Positions 1 to 12,687 of a stretch of DNA of 64,000 nt are shown here, piece after piece (position 1 is the stretch's first letter; each line of letters opens with the position of its first letter). A model generated the notes under the pieces. It was not told the DNA's origin. It worked only from the letters and a program-made list of their open reading frames with translations, and ran no database searches. The stretch comes from Siphonodentalium dalli (taxonomy: Eukaryota > Mollusca > Scaphopoda > Gadilida > Siphonodentaliidae). The stretch is taken from positions 100,957,319 to 101,021,318 of the forward strand of contig CP136066.1 in assembly GCA_032622095.1 (NCBI GenBank), read 5' to 3'. Made by a program: the position numbers and the translations under genes.

Positions 1-2781
1 GATGATAGTGAGCAGAATATGTCCAACCATTTACCCGTGACTTGCTGCATCGAGATTCCTTCCGACTTGTCTAACGAACTTCAACCGTTTCACAGACTTT
101 CTTTTAACTGGGAGAAGATGGATATTTCCTTGTACCAGCGTTCGCTTGATAATTACCTCTCTGATGTTATGGACCTCACAGTCTCAACTGAAACCGACCT
201 ACACGTACTTTATACCGAAATTACCGACGCAATATTATATTCATCTGTAGTAGCCAGCCGGATGAAGAAACGACATAAATCAGCAAAATTCTTCTGGAAC
301 GAGGAACTGCGATCACTTCATCGTTTACTGAAGGACAGGCGCAACGTTTGGATTGCCGACGGCAGACCAAATACGTGCGAGGTGTTGTCGTATTCTAATT
401 ATAAGTCTGCTAAGCGTCTATTCAGGAAAACGCTACGCACAACAATTCGATGCAAGGGTAAAGAAATGTGTGAAAATCTTGAATTGCACGCGAAGAATAA
501 CGATGCGCAGTTCTGGAGAACATTGAACGCATCAACACAAACGTCGCATTCAAATGGCCTGTGCTCGGTTATGACATTCGATGATAAAATTCTTCGCCAC
601 CCAGCTGAAATTCTTTCTGCATGGAGATCCTACTTTCAGACTCTGTACAAACCAGACATTCATTGTGATCCAGAATTCGAAGAGTCCATAAAGATGTGAC
701 TGTCATTGATTTTCGACGCGTGAGATGCTAGTTATACAAACAATGTTTTCTGTGAACAAATCAGTGTTTCTGAACTTACGCAAGTTTTGAGAGGCCTAAA
801 GTCTGGAAAATCTAGTGGTATTGACCACATGGTGAATGAACATCTCGTGCATGGCAGTGAATCTCTCAAATTATTGATTTGTCGTCTTTATAATGGTATG
901 GTGGACTTAGAGTGTATACCAACATCACTAAAAATTGGCATTATTGTTCCACTTTTCAAGGGGACACCCAAACCCAGAAATATTCCGGATAGTTATCGAG
1001 CTATCACACTACTACCTGTAATGTACAAGACCTTCGAAAGCATCATGTTGGGAAGATTCCTTAAGGATGGGAGATTCGCCAACTTCCCAAACGAGCTTCA
1101 GAACGGCTTCCAAAAAGGCGTCAACTGTCTTATGACATCTTATTTACTACAGGAGTCTGTGTTCTATGCCCGAGACCTAAATCCAAGAGCCTTTGTTTGT
1201 TTCCTGGATTCTCAGAAGGCATTCGATCGCGTGTGGTACGAAGGCCTGTTAGTGAAACTTCACGAGCTTGGTATCAACGGAAAGATGCTGAGAATTGTAA
1301 AAAACATGTACGAAAATTGCACAAGTCGTGTTATGTACAGTGGTTCCCTTTCAGAACCGTTTGATATTCTACAAGGAACAAGACAGGGAGAGGTAACTTC
1401 TCCTTTCTTTTACCTTGCATACATTAACGATCTTCTGAATAATCTACAGGAATCTGAACACGGTGTACGTGTAGGAAATATATCTTGTGTCGCACCATCG
1501 GCTGCTGATGATATTGCCATAATTTCCTTGTCCAAGTCTGGACTTCAAAGTCTCATTGACGTGTGTTATAAATATAGCCAGATGTGGCGGTTCACCTTCT
1601 CATGTACAAAGAGCGTCGTTGTCGTCTTCAATGAAACAAAACGTCAAGATTCTGCACATAACAGAACATGGTTCCTCGGTGATAAACAATTAGACGAAAG
1701 TGCGGAATGTTTACACCTTGGCATTAAGCAGTGCAAATTTCAGTCCATGGCAACTCGATGTTGTCAGGTCGCTGACAAATTGAGAATGTCATATTTCAGC
1801 TTAGCTGGTAAAAACCTACTCAATATGTGCACACCGATAACGAAAGCAACTCTACTCAAATCAGTATCGTTACCAAAAGCCTTGTATGGCTGTGAACTAT
1901 TGGAGCTTCCGAACATTACAGCTACGTACACACTTGAGAAGTCACATCGGACGTGTGTAAAACACATTCAGTCTCTTCCGTCGCGCACACCGACTACTAT
2001 TTCGCTGAGTTTGCTTGGTCTCCTGCCACTTGAGAGTGAAATACATTTGAAGAAACTTGCATTTCTATCCAATTTAATTCACATACCACAGGATCGGCAG
2101 ACACCCCTCAGAATATTCCTACTGAAATTATTCCAACTTACGCTGTTCGATCGCATGACTACAGGCTTCGTACCAGACATCATAGATATATTGCAATACT
2201 ATGGCCTTTATTCTTACCTCGACTCATTCGTGAAAAATGGTACTTTTCCCTCAAAGTTTTCATGGAAATCGATATTTCAGCATGCAGTGTGGCAACACTA
2301 TGTGCAACAGTGGTCGGCTTCAGTTTCGGGTGATGCTAGCCTTAATATCTTCCATAAAATACACAACGACCCTTCAACAAGTTGGAGCATATGGTCTCTA
2401 CTGAGGAAATACCCTGCTTATGGCGAACAATTGAAGAATCTTGCACTGCTGCTAAACAAAACTTGTTATGTAAATAATACCGTGTGTCATGTTTGTTTTA
2501 AAAACTATGACAATGAGCTCCTTCATGCGATACGTTATTGTATCTCAGACCACATGGTCAAACTTCGGAATAGCTACTTGGAACACATTCTGAATAAATA
2601 TGGAGTGACAACATACCTCTACCTTGATGCAATTGATGAGTCCACCCTATGTGCCTTCTTGCTTGGAACTGTGGTTATGACGCCTCCCGACGTGGTAATT
2701 CAAGACATGGACCACATTATTATTGACTCATCCTCCTACCTGTTCATCATGTGTCGATGCATTCGCGGAAAATCAAAATGA
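1..2781 (+). pseudogene. Non-LTR retrotransposon (LINE) ORF2, 5'-cut by window edge, two in-frame stops
   Basis: The frame is open from base 1 to the stop at 2779-2781 except for TGA codons at 697-699 and 721-723; both halves lie in the same frame. The first residues end an APE-type endonuclease: SNHLPV stands where the family has SDHLP. The reverse transcriptase follows, with KSGKSSGID (about 800), the A-box FLDSQKAFD (from 1201), the thumb-side GTRQGE (about 1374) and the C-box. The C-box reads AADD (1501-1512) instead of the usual FADD or YADD. A C-terminal CHVC...H-x4-C zinc knuckle lies near 2484-2540. The element class is clear, but I cannot fix the clade (CR1/Jockey-like range). The two stops and the altered SNH and AADD motifs argue that it is dead. 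The 5' part lies outside the window. Confidence 0.9.
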
Positions 2782-2887
2782 TCTTAACGCATAATACACT
2801 TCCTTGTGTATACATCTAAGTTTGTGTAACAACCATGTATATATGATTACCATGTTATAAATATTCTTCTCCACAGTGGAAACATAC

Positions 2888-2893
2888 AATAAA
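2888..2893 (+). promoter_or_regulatory. AATAAA poly(A) signal of the LINE
   Basis: AATAAA sits 107 bases after the LINE stop codon, where a 3' UTR signal is expected. The sequence then passes into a locally duplicated segment, so the exact 3' end of the element is not defined. Confidence 0.5.
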
Positions 2894-2896
2894 TAT

Positions 2897-3390
2897 ATGG
2901 CTGTGAAAGAACGATTGGTTTATTTTAGTCTATTATAGATCGGTAAGTGTTTCGTTTAAGATATCTGATTGATAATGGTTAGTGGCCACATATAACAATA
3001 TAATTCAATCATTGCGATTAATCGTTAACCTTTGTGATAGTTGGCGATTTATCAGAAATATGTTTTCGATTTATCGCAAAGTTGTTTTAACTTTGAATGT
3101 TCTCAGTAAATAATTATATATATATATGTATAGTGTCTTGATAAAAAAATCGATAATAATACAACCGTTTAGAGTGACTCCCCTTATCCCAGATACATGC
3201 TGGCTGTCACGGTGAAAGAACGATTAGTCTATTTTAACCTGATCGGGCTATTGTGATAAATCACCAACTAGTTAATTGAGAGTTATTATAAAGATGTTTG
3301 AGATTTATCGCAAAGATTTGGGAGTTATCGTAAAGGTGTTTGTGATTTATCGCAAAGTTGTTTTAATTTTGAATATTCTCAGTAAATAAT
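2897..3390. repeat. Two diverged direct copies of a ~200-bp AT-rich segment
   Basis: The run GAAAGAACGATT followed by TTATTTTAG or CTATTTTAAC occurs near 2904 and again near 3212. Each copy ends with TTTATCGCAAAGTTGTTTTAA and TCTCAGTAAATAAT (ending at 3114 and 3390). The copies differ by substitutions and an insertion of extra TTATCGCAAAG units in the second. No coding content was seen. Confidence 0.6.
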
Positions 3391-5769
3391 CTGCAAAAGA
3401 GATCAAAATAAATATTTGTGTTAAGTATTGGTTTGCTCCCCTTGCATGTGATGATGATTTATTCTCGAATTCATATGAATATATAGAGAATTACAAAGAG
3501 TTATTTACAGAAGATAATATAAATATTATGATAGGGTATATACATATTATTATAATTTTAAAGGAGTTATGACCCTTTTTCGAGAAAGAAAAATAAAATT
3601 AGATTTTTTTTTTAGATTTAACTCCTTGCTCAATTTAACAAAATCAAATATTAAATTTTGTTTTAACTTTTATAATAATTAAAAAACAATTAAATAATAA
3701 AAACAAAATTGACACTTTCATTTATTTTAGTTTTATACGATTAATTAGGTGTGGTATCCTGTTTTGAAAATATGAAGATTTTATTGCAATAGTTGAATGT
3801 AATATAATGATATCAATAAATCACCATGTGATCATCCAACATCCAGAGTATATGAGAGGACATTTTATAGATGTTGTCATTCCAAATGAAATCTGTTATG
3901 AGCTATGACATATGATACAGAGCTCTGGTGGGTTGTTAGATGAAGTCAAAGATAAACAACACTGGTGGCTGGCTAATTGTTTATTCTAACTGTCAAATTG
4001 ACTAATGGCAGCATAAGACTGGCGTTTCTCCTATTCTTGAAATTCCATTACAGGGTGAGCTAATGGCCCCCATCACCTATATAAGTGTCTTCTATATTCC
4101 ATTAATCTGCTTCAAAAATAATTAACCCTTTCCAAGGTTTCCATAGACACATGCTATAATGTGCATGATCTCTTCCTCATATCTCTCATATATTGGTTAT
4201 CTTTGCACACTATTCACTTCTATCAATTTTGGTATTGACTGATTAACTGATTTTTGAAAAATATATTGACCCTTCAGACACATGCTTTCAATTTGAAATT
4301 AAAATAATGGCTGGTAACCAATATGATTTATCTATGCAATGGGTAACAGGCAGATAAATCTACATGACTATTGTAGGTGATGCCTTGTTTTGAAATATGG
4401 TAGATGTTGTTAATATTTCCAAGAACCATATTTTCCCATGTGTTCATATTGTCATGGCTGATTGAATTTTAGGGGTCACAGAGCGTTGTGGCTTGTAGTG
4501 TCCAAGCTACTTGTAAAACTTTGTAATGTGTGAAACCATTTAATTGAGGGCTAACTCACTTTCTTTTATGTGTGAACTGTGGTAATCTGTTTCGATTTAG
4601 GGGTCATAGGGACCAGCATTCTCATCATATTATGTCTGTATAACATATAGATAATACTTTTGAATTGTATAAACTACATATATTTTTGAAAACCATACAC
4701 CCCTGTTATGAAACACTTAATCTTATTTAATACACAGGTCAGATCTTATCTTATCTGTCCATGTTTGATACAAAAAATAACTGGGGAGAATGGGGGAAGG
4801 GGGGGGGGGGGTAATTAAAGTACAATTTAAATATCAGATGGAATCCTCTACATGTATGTTGTTCTAAGCAGTCTGGCTTGTCAGCAAATTATAATTTCTC
4901 TTTAGAAGTGAATAAATTTTGAATATCTGGCTTGTCAAAAGTGGCAGAGATAGGGATTTATCACTTTTGCTTCCAATGAGTTAACTTAAACTCCTAAACA
5001 TATCCTCCGAAATCACTAAACCGTTGGATCAAACAGCGAGAGAGGTCCTTGTGTGAATAGGGACAGCGTTAAGAGATTAAAAACTACTCCTCCCCCACCC
5101 CAAATACTTTAACCTTTTCTTAAGACAAATTATTGAGATTTTGATTTCAAGTTGGGTACTGATATATGGATTCCTGTGACCATATCTTTGACAAATTATT
5201 AGTTATAGCTAATCGCTATCGCCAATGTATGGGTTAAACATCTGCCGATCGTGATCGGCCTCTCGTTGTATCTGGAAACTCCAAGCGTCGTAGTAGTTGT
5301 CATTTTGAGAACATTAGGAAATTGGAGCCGAGTCTGGGGTTCTGTGTCGCTCTTGAAATGTGAATTTTACAACAACAAAAAAAAACCGACAACCAAATTC
5401 TAAAATTGAATAAATATTTGAATATTCACGAGCAGAAAGGAAAGTTACATGTATATCTCATTTGATATTTACGTAATTTTGTAACTGATGTCCATTTCAG
5501 TCCACATCTATACTAACAAAACTCAATTGTGTTTGTATGTTCGTTTGTTTGTCCGCTTATATGCAACCAAACGGCTGGACCATGCATCTGAGCTGAAAAT
5601 TTAGGGTTAATTTAACTCGGTGAGCGTGATTTGATAGGTTCCGTTCACCTAAGATGTATTAAACGGGCACTAATACTTATTATATATATATATTTTCGCT
5701 AGAGGCGACCAAACGGTTATATCATCTGAGCTGAAATTCAAAATGTGTACATATGAGTAATATGACCCT
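3391..5769. other. AT-rich intergenic DNA, repeat scraps, no gene recognised
   Basis: No convincing ORF. At 3612-3638 it shares a match of about 25 bases, containing AGATTTAACTCCTTGCTCAA, with 50428-50450; a related inverted version lies near 24664. So this is at least partly a dispersed repeat of the AGCTCA-element type. A poly-G run lies at about 4793-4812 and a TA-run near 5680. Confidence 0.4.
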
Positions 5770-6800
5770 GGGAATCTTATTAGATATTGGTGTGCCCGAC
5801 TTCGTCCGGGCTATTTATGGATTTCAACGTTGAAAAGTATTAGGAGAAAGAAACAAAACTATTGTTCGATCTGCCCAGAAACATGCCTATATGAGCGTAT
5901 ATGAGCGAGGTCAAGGTCAAGTACACGATCTCACGTGGAATTGGACCCGCCGATATTGTTCCCGGGATCAAAGTAGGTCTACATACCAAATTTGAGTCAG
6001 ATCGGTCGAGCGGTTTTCGGTCTATAACACACATACACATACAGAAGTTCCAAAATATATAATAGACCAGCTGATGTGCCCGACTTCGTCCGGGCTATTT
6101 CGATATTTCTTTGCCACAAACATGCCTATATGAGCATATATGAGCGAGGTCAAGGACACGGTCGCACGTGAAATTTGACCCGCCGATATTGTTCCCTGGA
6201 TCGAAGTATGCCCACGTACCAAATTTGAGTCGAATCGGTCGATGTCCCGAAACATGCCTATATGAGCGAGGTCAAGGTCAGGGTCAGGTTCAAGGACACG
6301 ATCGCACGTGAAATTGGACCCGCTCGTGTTGTTTCCGGGCTCAAAGTAGGCCTATATACATTCCAAATTTGAGTCGGATCGGTCGATGTTCAGAAACATG
6401 CATATATGAGCGTATATGAGCGAGGTCAAGGTCAGGGACACGATCGCACGTGAAATTGGACCCGCCCATACATACATACATACATCGATGCTGACGATGC
6501 ATACATACATATATACATACATACATAAGTTCCAAAATATACAGTAGACTTGCTGATGTGCCCGACTTCGTCCATGCTATCTTTGTCATCACATCCGTCT
6601 GGACAGAATATTCAGCGTCTGGACAAATTATTGTTCGATCGGTCCAGAAACATGGCCATATGAGCGGGATCAAAGTAGGCCTGCATACCAAATTTGAGTC
6701 GGATCGGTCGAGGTCCAGAAACATGCCTATATGAGTGTATATGAGCGAGGTCAAGGTCAAGGACACGGTCGCACGTGAAATTGGACCCGCCCATATTGTT
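5770..6800 (-). mobile_element. Tandem Helitron-like non-autonomous units (minus orientation)
   Basis: Two to three head-to-tail units. Each opens on the + strand with GTGCCCGACTTCGTCC(G)GGCT (near 5790, 6073 and 6555) and ends with a CATA-rich tract plus GAAGTTCCAAAATATATAATAGAC. On the minus strand the junction near 6065 reads hairpin, ACATCAGCTGG, then TCTATTATATATTTTGG. This matches a Helitron 3' end (hairpin plus CTRR) followed at once by a 5' TC end. The interior repeats CAAATTTGAGTCGGATCGG, CGCACGTGAAATTGGACCCG and GAGGTCAAGGTCA. The units are diverged: the junction near 6550 has CAAG in place of CTAG. Confidence 0.6.
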
Positions 6801-8727
6801 CCTGAGATTTTACAGAGATTTTTAAAACTGCCCATTTTCTACCTTGTGAAGTACGTTTTTCTACAATATCCCTCATCGGCGATACCAGAACGCATTAATC
6901 CTCCATCCGATATATATACCAGTTTGTGTGAAATTAGAGTATAGGGGGGCGAATAGAGTGACATGGACAGAAAACAATGCAATCGCGGCGATGAAATGGC
7001 TGTCAAAATGGCCGCAACTCCAATCCATGCTACGACGAAAGCAACATATTGGATAACCACCTATAAGCGAAAATACACATTGGTAATTTACAAGTATGTT
7101 GTTATATATCTTAAAAGGTACACATATAATTAAAACAGATCTATCTGAATCGTTTGTCGATCACTGCAACGCACGTTAACCCAATAATTTGCATTCGGGT
7201 TTTCTGCTTAGAATGCAGCCAACAGTCGGGCCAAAACAGTTATTTCGGGCATGCAACACACGAAGTAATATTTCGTCACACAGTGCGTGGTCGTTTCATT
7301 TGGAATGATGATTAATTATTGAATGTAACGCAGAAACTGAAATGCAAACCCTTGCTGTGTAAATACTAGTTATATTTCCGGAATTTTCAACACTTTCCGT
7401 GATAATAAACCATACACGTATGTCGTAATGCTGATTATACTGGAAAGAAACACTCATCTCTTCAACAGGATAGTACCCTATCTCACTAGATCGAAGAGAC
7501 TGTGCATCGTACATTTGATTTAATACTAATTTTCATGCTGCTTCAAAACCGGTATCTTAGTAGACAATTTTGTTAAAATTACTTCAATCGGCACTTTAGA
7601 ACGGGAATATGTACCATGCAATGCACACTATTAGTTTTCAGCATCTTGTTGTTTGAAATTGTATTAACATTGCCACCCACATACTTGCGCTAACTATTAG
7701 GTCATCAGCGTTTAAAGTTATTAGTTCTGCGTTTACCATTCATTCAATGTTGCTATTTATGATTGTGTGTGCAGCAGATATGTGTAACATTGGGGAGAAT
7801 GGATAAACGCGGCGATGCGGTTGCAGAAAAGGTAGTACGTTTCGTGTATATATGGCCTTTTAAGCACATATAATGTCCAGGTATAAAGACAGTCTCTTCC
7901 ACAGAGTATGTAGGCAAATTTGGTTATGTTGAGAATTTATTGAAGATAGTCTATTGTATCCCTTTGTATTTTGATCAATTGCGTTCATGGTATACCACCA
8001 TGTATTTGTGTGATAAAAGCGAAATATTCGTGTTTAACCACTTGGCCGGGGGCAACTATGATTACTTTTTAAAGACACGGACAATAGGATCTACACATGT
8101 TACCTAGAACCATATTAATAGCTCTCATACTGTTCTATATTAGTGAATTTTGACAGATTTGGTGTTGTAGATCTAAAAATAAATTATTATCGGTCACATT
8201 CGTGAGACTATTTTCATTACATACATTTCTGATTCTAGAAAAGGTCACATAATCAATACATCCCTTTTAGATCACATTTAACTGTTTAATTACACATATA
8301 TATTACACGATTCAAGATAAACAGTACGGATAAAACTGCGTTATTCTTCTGTTTCTTGGCGCCTAAAAAGCAGGGGCGTAGGAAGCTATAATTATTGGAG
8401 GGGGGGGTATCAGGGAATATTAGGAATATTAGGGGCCATATTCGATAGACGACAGCCGCAGGCTGGGGAGATGGGGAGAGCACGAGAGGGGTGTCCCCTC
8501 TCATCGGTGGGGGTCTGGGGATTTTTCTTAATTTAAAATCCTCAGATCGCATTTCGTTGCATCTGTGACAGCAATTACGTTAAATAACCCATTGAGGGAA
8601 AATATGGTATTTTAGTTTTTCACCTGTTGTACAAAATAGTATGGAGATCATTTTTGACTCTCATAAGCGTGTGTGTACAAATGGAGCAGTCTTCCACGAA
8701 AACATGACTTTTATGTTTATACTTACA
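6801..8727. other. Intergenic, no gene recognised
   Basis: Only short unsupported ORFs. A G-rich patch at 8395-8520 coincides with small ORFs that match nothing I know. There is no clear repeat boundary. Confidence 0.35.
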
Positions 8728-9308
8728 TCTCATATATATTTTGAAGACCTCTGTCTGTCTGTATGTCCTTTATAGAATCGAAAACGGGTTGACCGATCGA
8801 GACCAAACTTCCTATCCAAAGGTAAAATGTCACGGGAATAGTCGACGTCGCATTTTGGAGAAGCCCAGAGCACCCATTCTCCACTCCCAATCATCAAAAT
8901 TACCGCAAACGCCACTTCGGTGGTTAAGGCATCAACGATCTTTATATTGACCATATTCGGATGTGTTAAGGATGAACGCTCTTTATTACAATCGAAGCTG
9001 CTAAACGGCTACCCATGCGTAAAATACGGATGCAAAACGAAACGCGGAATGCAATTATCTCGATTAATAAGGCAGAATGGGTTGTTGTGTCATATATGTC
9101 CTAGGAACAGGGGAATTTTTCATCGGGTCAGTTTTTGAGGGATGGGTATACTATACCATGAAATTTGCTATGTGAATGTATCTTGCCCCGGATACGAATT
9201 TATCGGGTCGCCGAGCCCGTGCGACGCCAGCTTCGCGCATGCGCAGACCAGATCTCGGAAACGGGTGGAGCTATCGACTTGAAATTTGGTTTTTGAATCA
9301 TCGGCTAG
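8728..9308 (+). mobile_element. Helitron-like non-autonomous element, single 122-bp core unit
   Basis: The 5' end TCTCATATATATTTTGAAGA follows host A727. Next come CTGTCTGTCTGT and a body containing one copy of the GC-rich core (GCGCATGCGC at 9236-9245). The 3' end is CATCGGCTAG at 9299-9308, followed by T. TC...CTAG ends and insertion between A and T are Helitron hallmarks. The terminal GCCCGGAC...GTCGGGC hairpin seen in sister copies is deleted here, since TTTTTGAA runs straight into TCATCGG. It is the same family as 44380-45555 and 47036-47379. Confidence 0.65.
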
Positions 9309-9480
9309 TCTAATATATATTTTGGGACTTCTGTTTGTTTGTCTGTTTGTCTGTTAGCTATGGCCGGGAAAACGGCTGGACCGATTTAGTTCAAATTTCC
9401 AATCTAAGGTTAAAAAACCACGGGCAGTGTTTACCGCCGTTTTGGAGAATGTATTTCTGTGCCGGTTCCTGTTGAACTTT
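9309..9480 (+). mobile_element. Start of a second, truncated Helitron-like unit, joined head-to-tail
   Basis: Directly after the CTAG of the preceding element comes TCTAATATATATTTTGGGAC with (TGTTTGTC)n. This is a diverged 5' end of the same kind with no spacer base. The body fades near 9480 and no 3' end was identified. Confidence 0.5.
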
Positions 9481-10729
9481 CTCGATTTTTGGCACCAGCT
9501 GACACCATGCAGTAATGGATTAACAGTCACTAGAATTTGTTGACGGTGCTAGATAATATAGCAATAGACATTTCCACGGTCACATAATTTTTGGTAGTTC
9601 AGCTACACACAACGTGAGTAGTTTGTAGCATCCGTAAATGTTGTGCCCAAAGTATCCGCAGATATTCGATCGATGCTCTATATGCAGCTCCTGATAGAAA
9701 GAATAATTTAATATATTAGAATATTAGTTTTCCAATTCTGGATGCTATTAGGATGCGATCTTACCACCCAGCACTTTTTTCCGAGTTTCCCGGCTTTACA
9801 ATCATATTATGATATCCTGATATTGATACAGTACCAATTCAAAGACAGCAGTCAACACCGCTTCCGAAATTATAAAACATTATTTCTTTCAGTGTTTGGC
9901 CACACGCGAACATCACCAATTAAAACGGTGGAACAGCACACGTTAACTAGTTTAGAAAATGATCCATGTACGAATAACCGGCACATCAATATATTTTTAT
10001 TGGAGATCTACTAATATAATCAAATTTAATATATATGTGACACCAAATATTTCCCAATGACCTCAATTGTTTTGTTTTGTTTTTGCGAGAAAATTAACCG
10101 TGAAAATGCTTATGACAAAGTTCACAGAAGTTTTAAACAGTACCTGCACGAATGAGACACTCACTTATTATCACAAAATCAGCCGATATCAGCATATTCC
10201 CCACTAATATCTGGACGGAATATCAAACAAAAAAATTAGAACAATTTCAAACACAATTGGGTGCGAAATGTCCAACTAATGTCCTCAACTGAATTGTCAA
10301 AATTTTAACTTTGCATGTTTTTAGATAAATATATACATAAACACATATGCTGATAATTATGATGATGATACATTGGATTACATATACTGCTACTTACCAT
10401 GCGTAGTGCAGGCTGTATTGATAAACTTGACCTTGTCTCTTGTCAATAAAGACCCTATAAATACCAACTATGTTTCGAACCTTTAATCTAACGCCAAAGA
10501 ATGGTGCAACTGACTTGGTTCCATTAATGTGAAGGCTTTGTCCATCCATATACATTAAACTACACAGCTATTCAAACCGAAATTAATTAATGCCAGTTGC
10601 GTGGAACGATATCATGTTTCAAAAGACGACGCTACATGCTATTTTGTTAAGAGAACTCAATGCAGACAGTCCAGTGGGATCGCATGCCATTAGTTAAGTG
10701 TGAATGATTAATGACCATGCCCGTGGTCT
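9481..10729. other. Intergenic, no gene recognised
   Basis: A 90-codon open frame at 9742-10014 has no recognisable domain and could be chance. No repeat structure stood out. Confidence 0.3.
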
Positions 10730-11390
10730 CACATTGAACACATATGTTCAAGAGAAGCGAACACGGACTGAACGTCAGTGTTCAATACTGAAATTAGTGT
10801 AAAACAAAATAGCGTGGGATCGTATTATATCGTGATTTTCTACACAAGTGATGAACCGGCAACATAAAAATATCGGTATCGATCAATATATGAACACTAT
10901 ATATATTCACGAATATGTGATACGGATTTGACTGAATGTGATAATTTCCATTTGGGGAGGGGTGTAATTTTATATCTGGGATTTGCAATTTACAACTACC
11001 CCGCCCCTTCTCCCGTGTCGCCACCACGTCCCTGATATGTTTTCTACCGATCTGGAAAATGCTCAAAACAAAACAAAATAAAACTAATCGTGAAGCAAAA
11101 TAGACCAGCGCATCCGCATTTAGTTTCACAATTATTCAAAATAGAAGTCACAAGACATCATTTTCACAAACGAGTATTCATTAATCCCGTAAGCATATGC
11201 GATATATATATGAAGTAACTAAGTATACTAACACAAGCGGATCGACGTCCATGCAGGTTTGAACACTACCGTTAATAAATGAGTTTTCTGAACATATACG
11301 TTCAAAATTGAACACTTACTGTTCAGTAACTGAACACATCCGGGGCTGAACGCGTTCAAATCTGAACACTCTTATTTGCAGTGTAGTATA
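10730..11390. repeat. TGAACA-rich repeat clusters, possible MITE
   Basis: Two clusters of TGAACAC/GTGTTCA motifs in both orientations lie at 10735-10790 and 11260-11385. The right one ends in CACTCTTATTTGCAGTGTAG. This resembles the subterminal repeats of a DNA-transposon derivative, but I could not define matching terminal inverted repeats or a target duplication. Confidence 0.3.
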
Positions 11391-12171
11391 CATGTACTGT
11401 ATATTTTATGTCAAACTGTGCGCGGGCGGAGAATGTGATTGGCTAAGTTGAATAAATAAGAAATACAGTTTAAGTGTTGACCATTTTCTGGAAATTTGGA
11501 GGGGGGTATTTACCGCCCTTGCCCCCCCCCCCCCGGTTCCTACGCCCTTACCAAAAAGTCCATAATTAATCGTTGTAACTATGAGACCTGGCTTTCGTTT
11601 GCTCTCTCGCGAGATACATTAGAGAGAATTCTTACATATATTATTAAAAGCTCCCCTTATACTCTGAAATCATACTTCCTCGTATAATTCGAGGGCTTGT
11701 TCGTTCTTGTATGACTAGCTATTCAATTTTCCACAAATTGTAAATTTTATTCGATTTTGTCCGTTTTGGTGGCAATATTGGGACAGACAATCTACCGATG
11801 TTGTTTACGACTAAGCATTGTTTGTGTGTATTTTATTTTATTACTAATTTGGTATTATTTGGCTTTCGATACCAACTGCCATCATGGACGCCATTTTTGG
11901 ATTACAGAAAATGCTCAAAGCGGATTTTAGCTGATTTTGTTATGTTATGTTATAGAGGATATATTCCTCTTCAAAATGGAATAGAAACCAACTTAGTCCA
12001 AACTTATTCTAGGTTGACCCTAAAATTTTAGTTTATCGACCAGACTAATACCAAATTTGAGTCGGATCGGTCGAGCAGATTTCGAGCCTATAACACATAC
12101 ACACATACATATATATCTATATTAAATGTGGTAAATACAAAAGTTCTAATAATATCACAATTACACTTCAG
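11391..12171. other. Sequence upstream of P450 copy A exon; repeat scraps
   Basis: A poly-C run lies at about 11523-11535. A 5' fragment of the 5.8-kb Helitron-like family (TTTGAGTCGGATCGGTCGAG, then CACATACACACATACATATA) lies at 12050-12116. From about 12118 the sequence is homologous to 51525-51579 (GTGGTAAATACA...TAATATCACAATTACA), so it is the intron 5' of the P450 exon. No upstream P450 exon was seen. Confidence 0.45.
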
Positions 12172-12687
12172 GGGTGCTTCTTGGGTCTGGTGCAAGATGG
12201 AAACTCAATAGAAGATTCTGTTTGCATCATCTGAAAAATTTCGGAATGGGTAAGAGCATGATTCAAACAACGATACAAGAAGAATCAGGAATATTACTGA
12301 ACGAAATAGACACACAGAAGGGAAAACCCTTTAACATCAAGAGATTGGTACACAGCGCGAGTTCGAATGTGATCTGCTCCATAGTATTCGGACACAGATT
12401 TAAATACGACGACGAAGGGTTAAATGGTTATCTGCGCAGATTGGACGAGAACGCATCAAGCAGCGGAGCCAACATCTTGTTTCTGAGCCCCGCTTTACGC
12501 CATATTCCCGGTGATCCTTTCAGTGCTAAACTATTAATAGATAATGCGAGGAATAATATTAAGTTTGTTGAAAGAGAGGTTTATCAGCACAGGGAAAACT
12601 TCAAACCTGGGGTCGTCAATGACGTCATCGATGCATATTTAGATGAATGGAAGCGCGCAGAAGAAACTGGAGATTCTGAATTTTGTA
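12172..12687 (+). CDS. P450 copy A, exon with C-helix
   Basis: The acceptor is TTACACTTCAG (ends 12171) and the donor is TGTA|GTAAGT (intron starts 12688). The exon starts with the last two bases of a Gly codon and ends with the first base of an Ile codon completed at 18072. It encodes [10 protein letters not shown] (C-helix, haem propionate Arg), a middle part with [13 protein letters not shown], and ends ETGDSEFC. No stop or frameshift. Confidence 0.93.
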
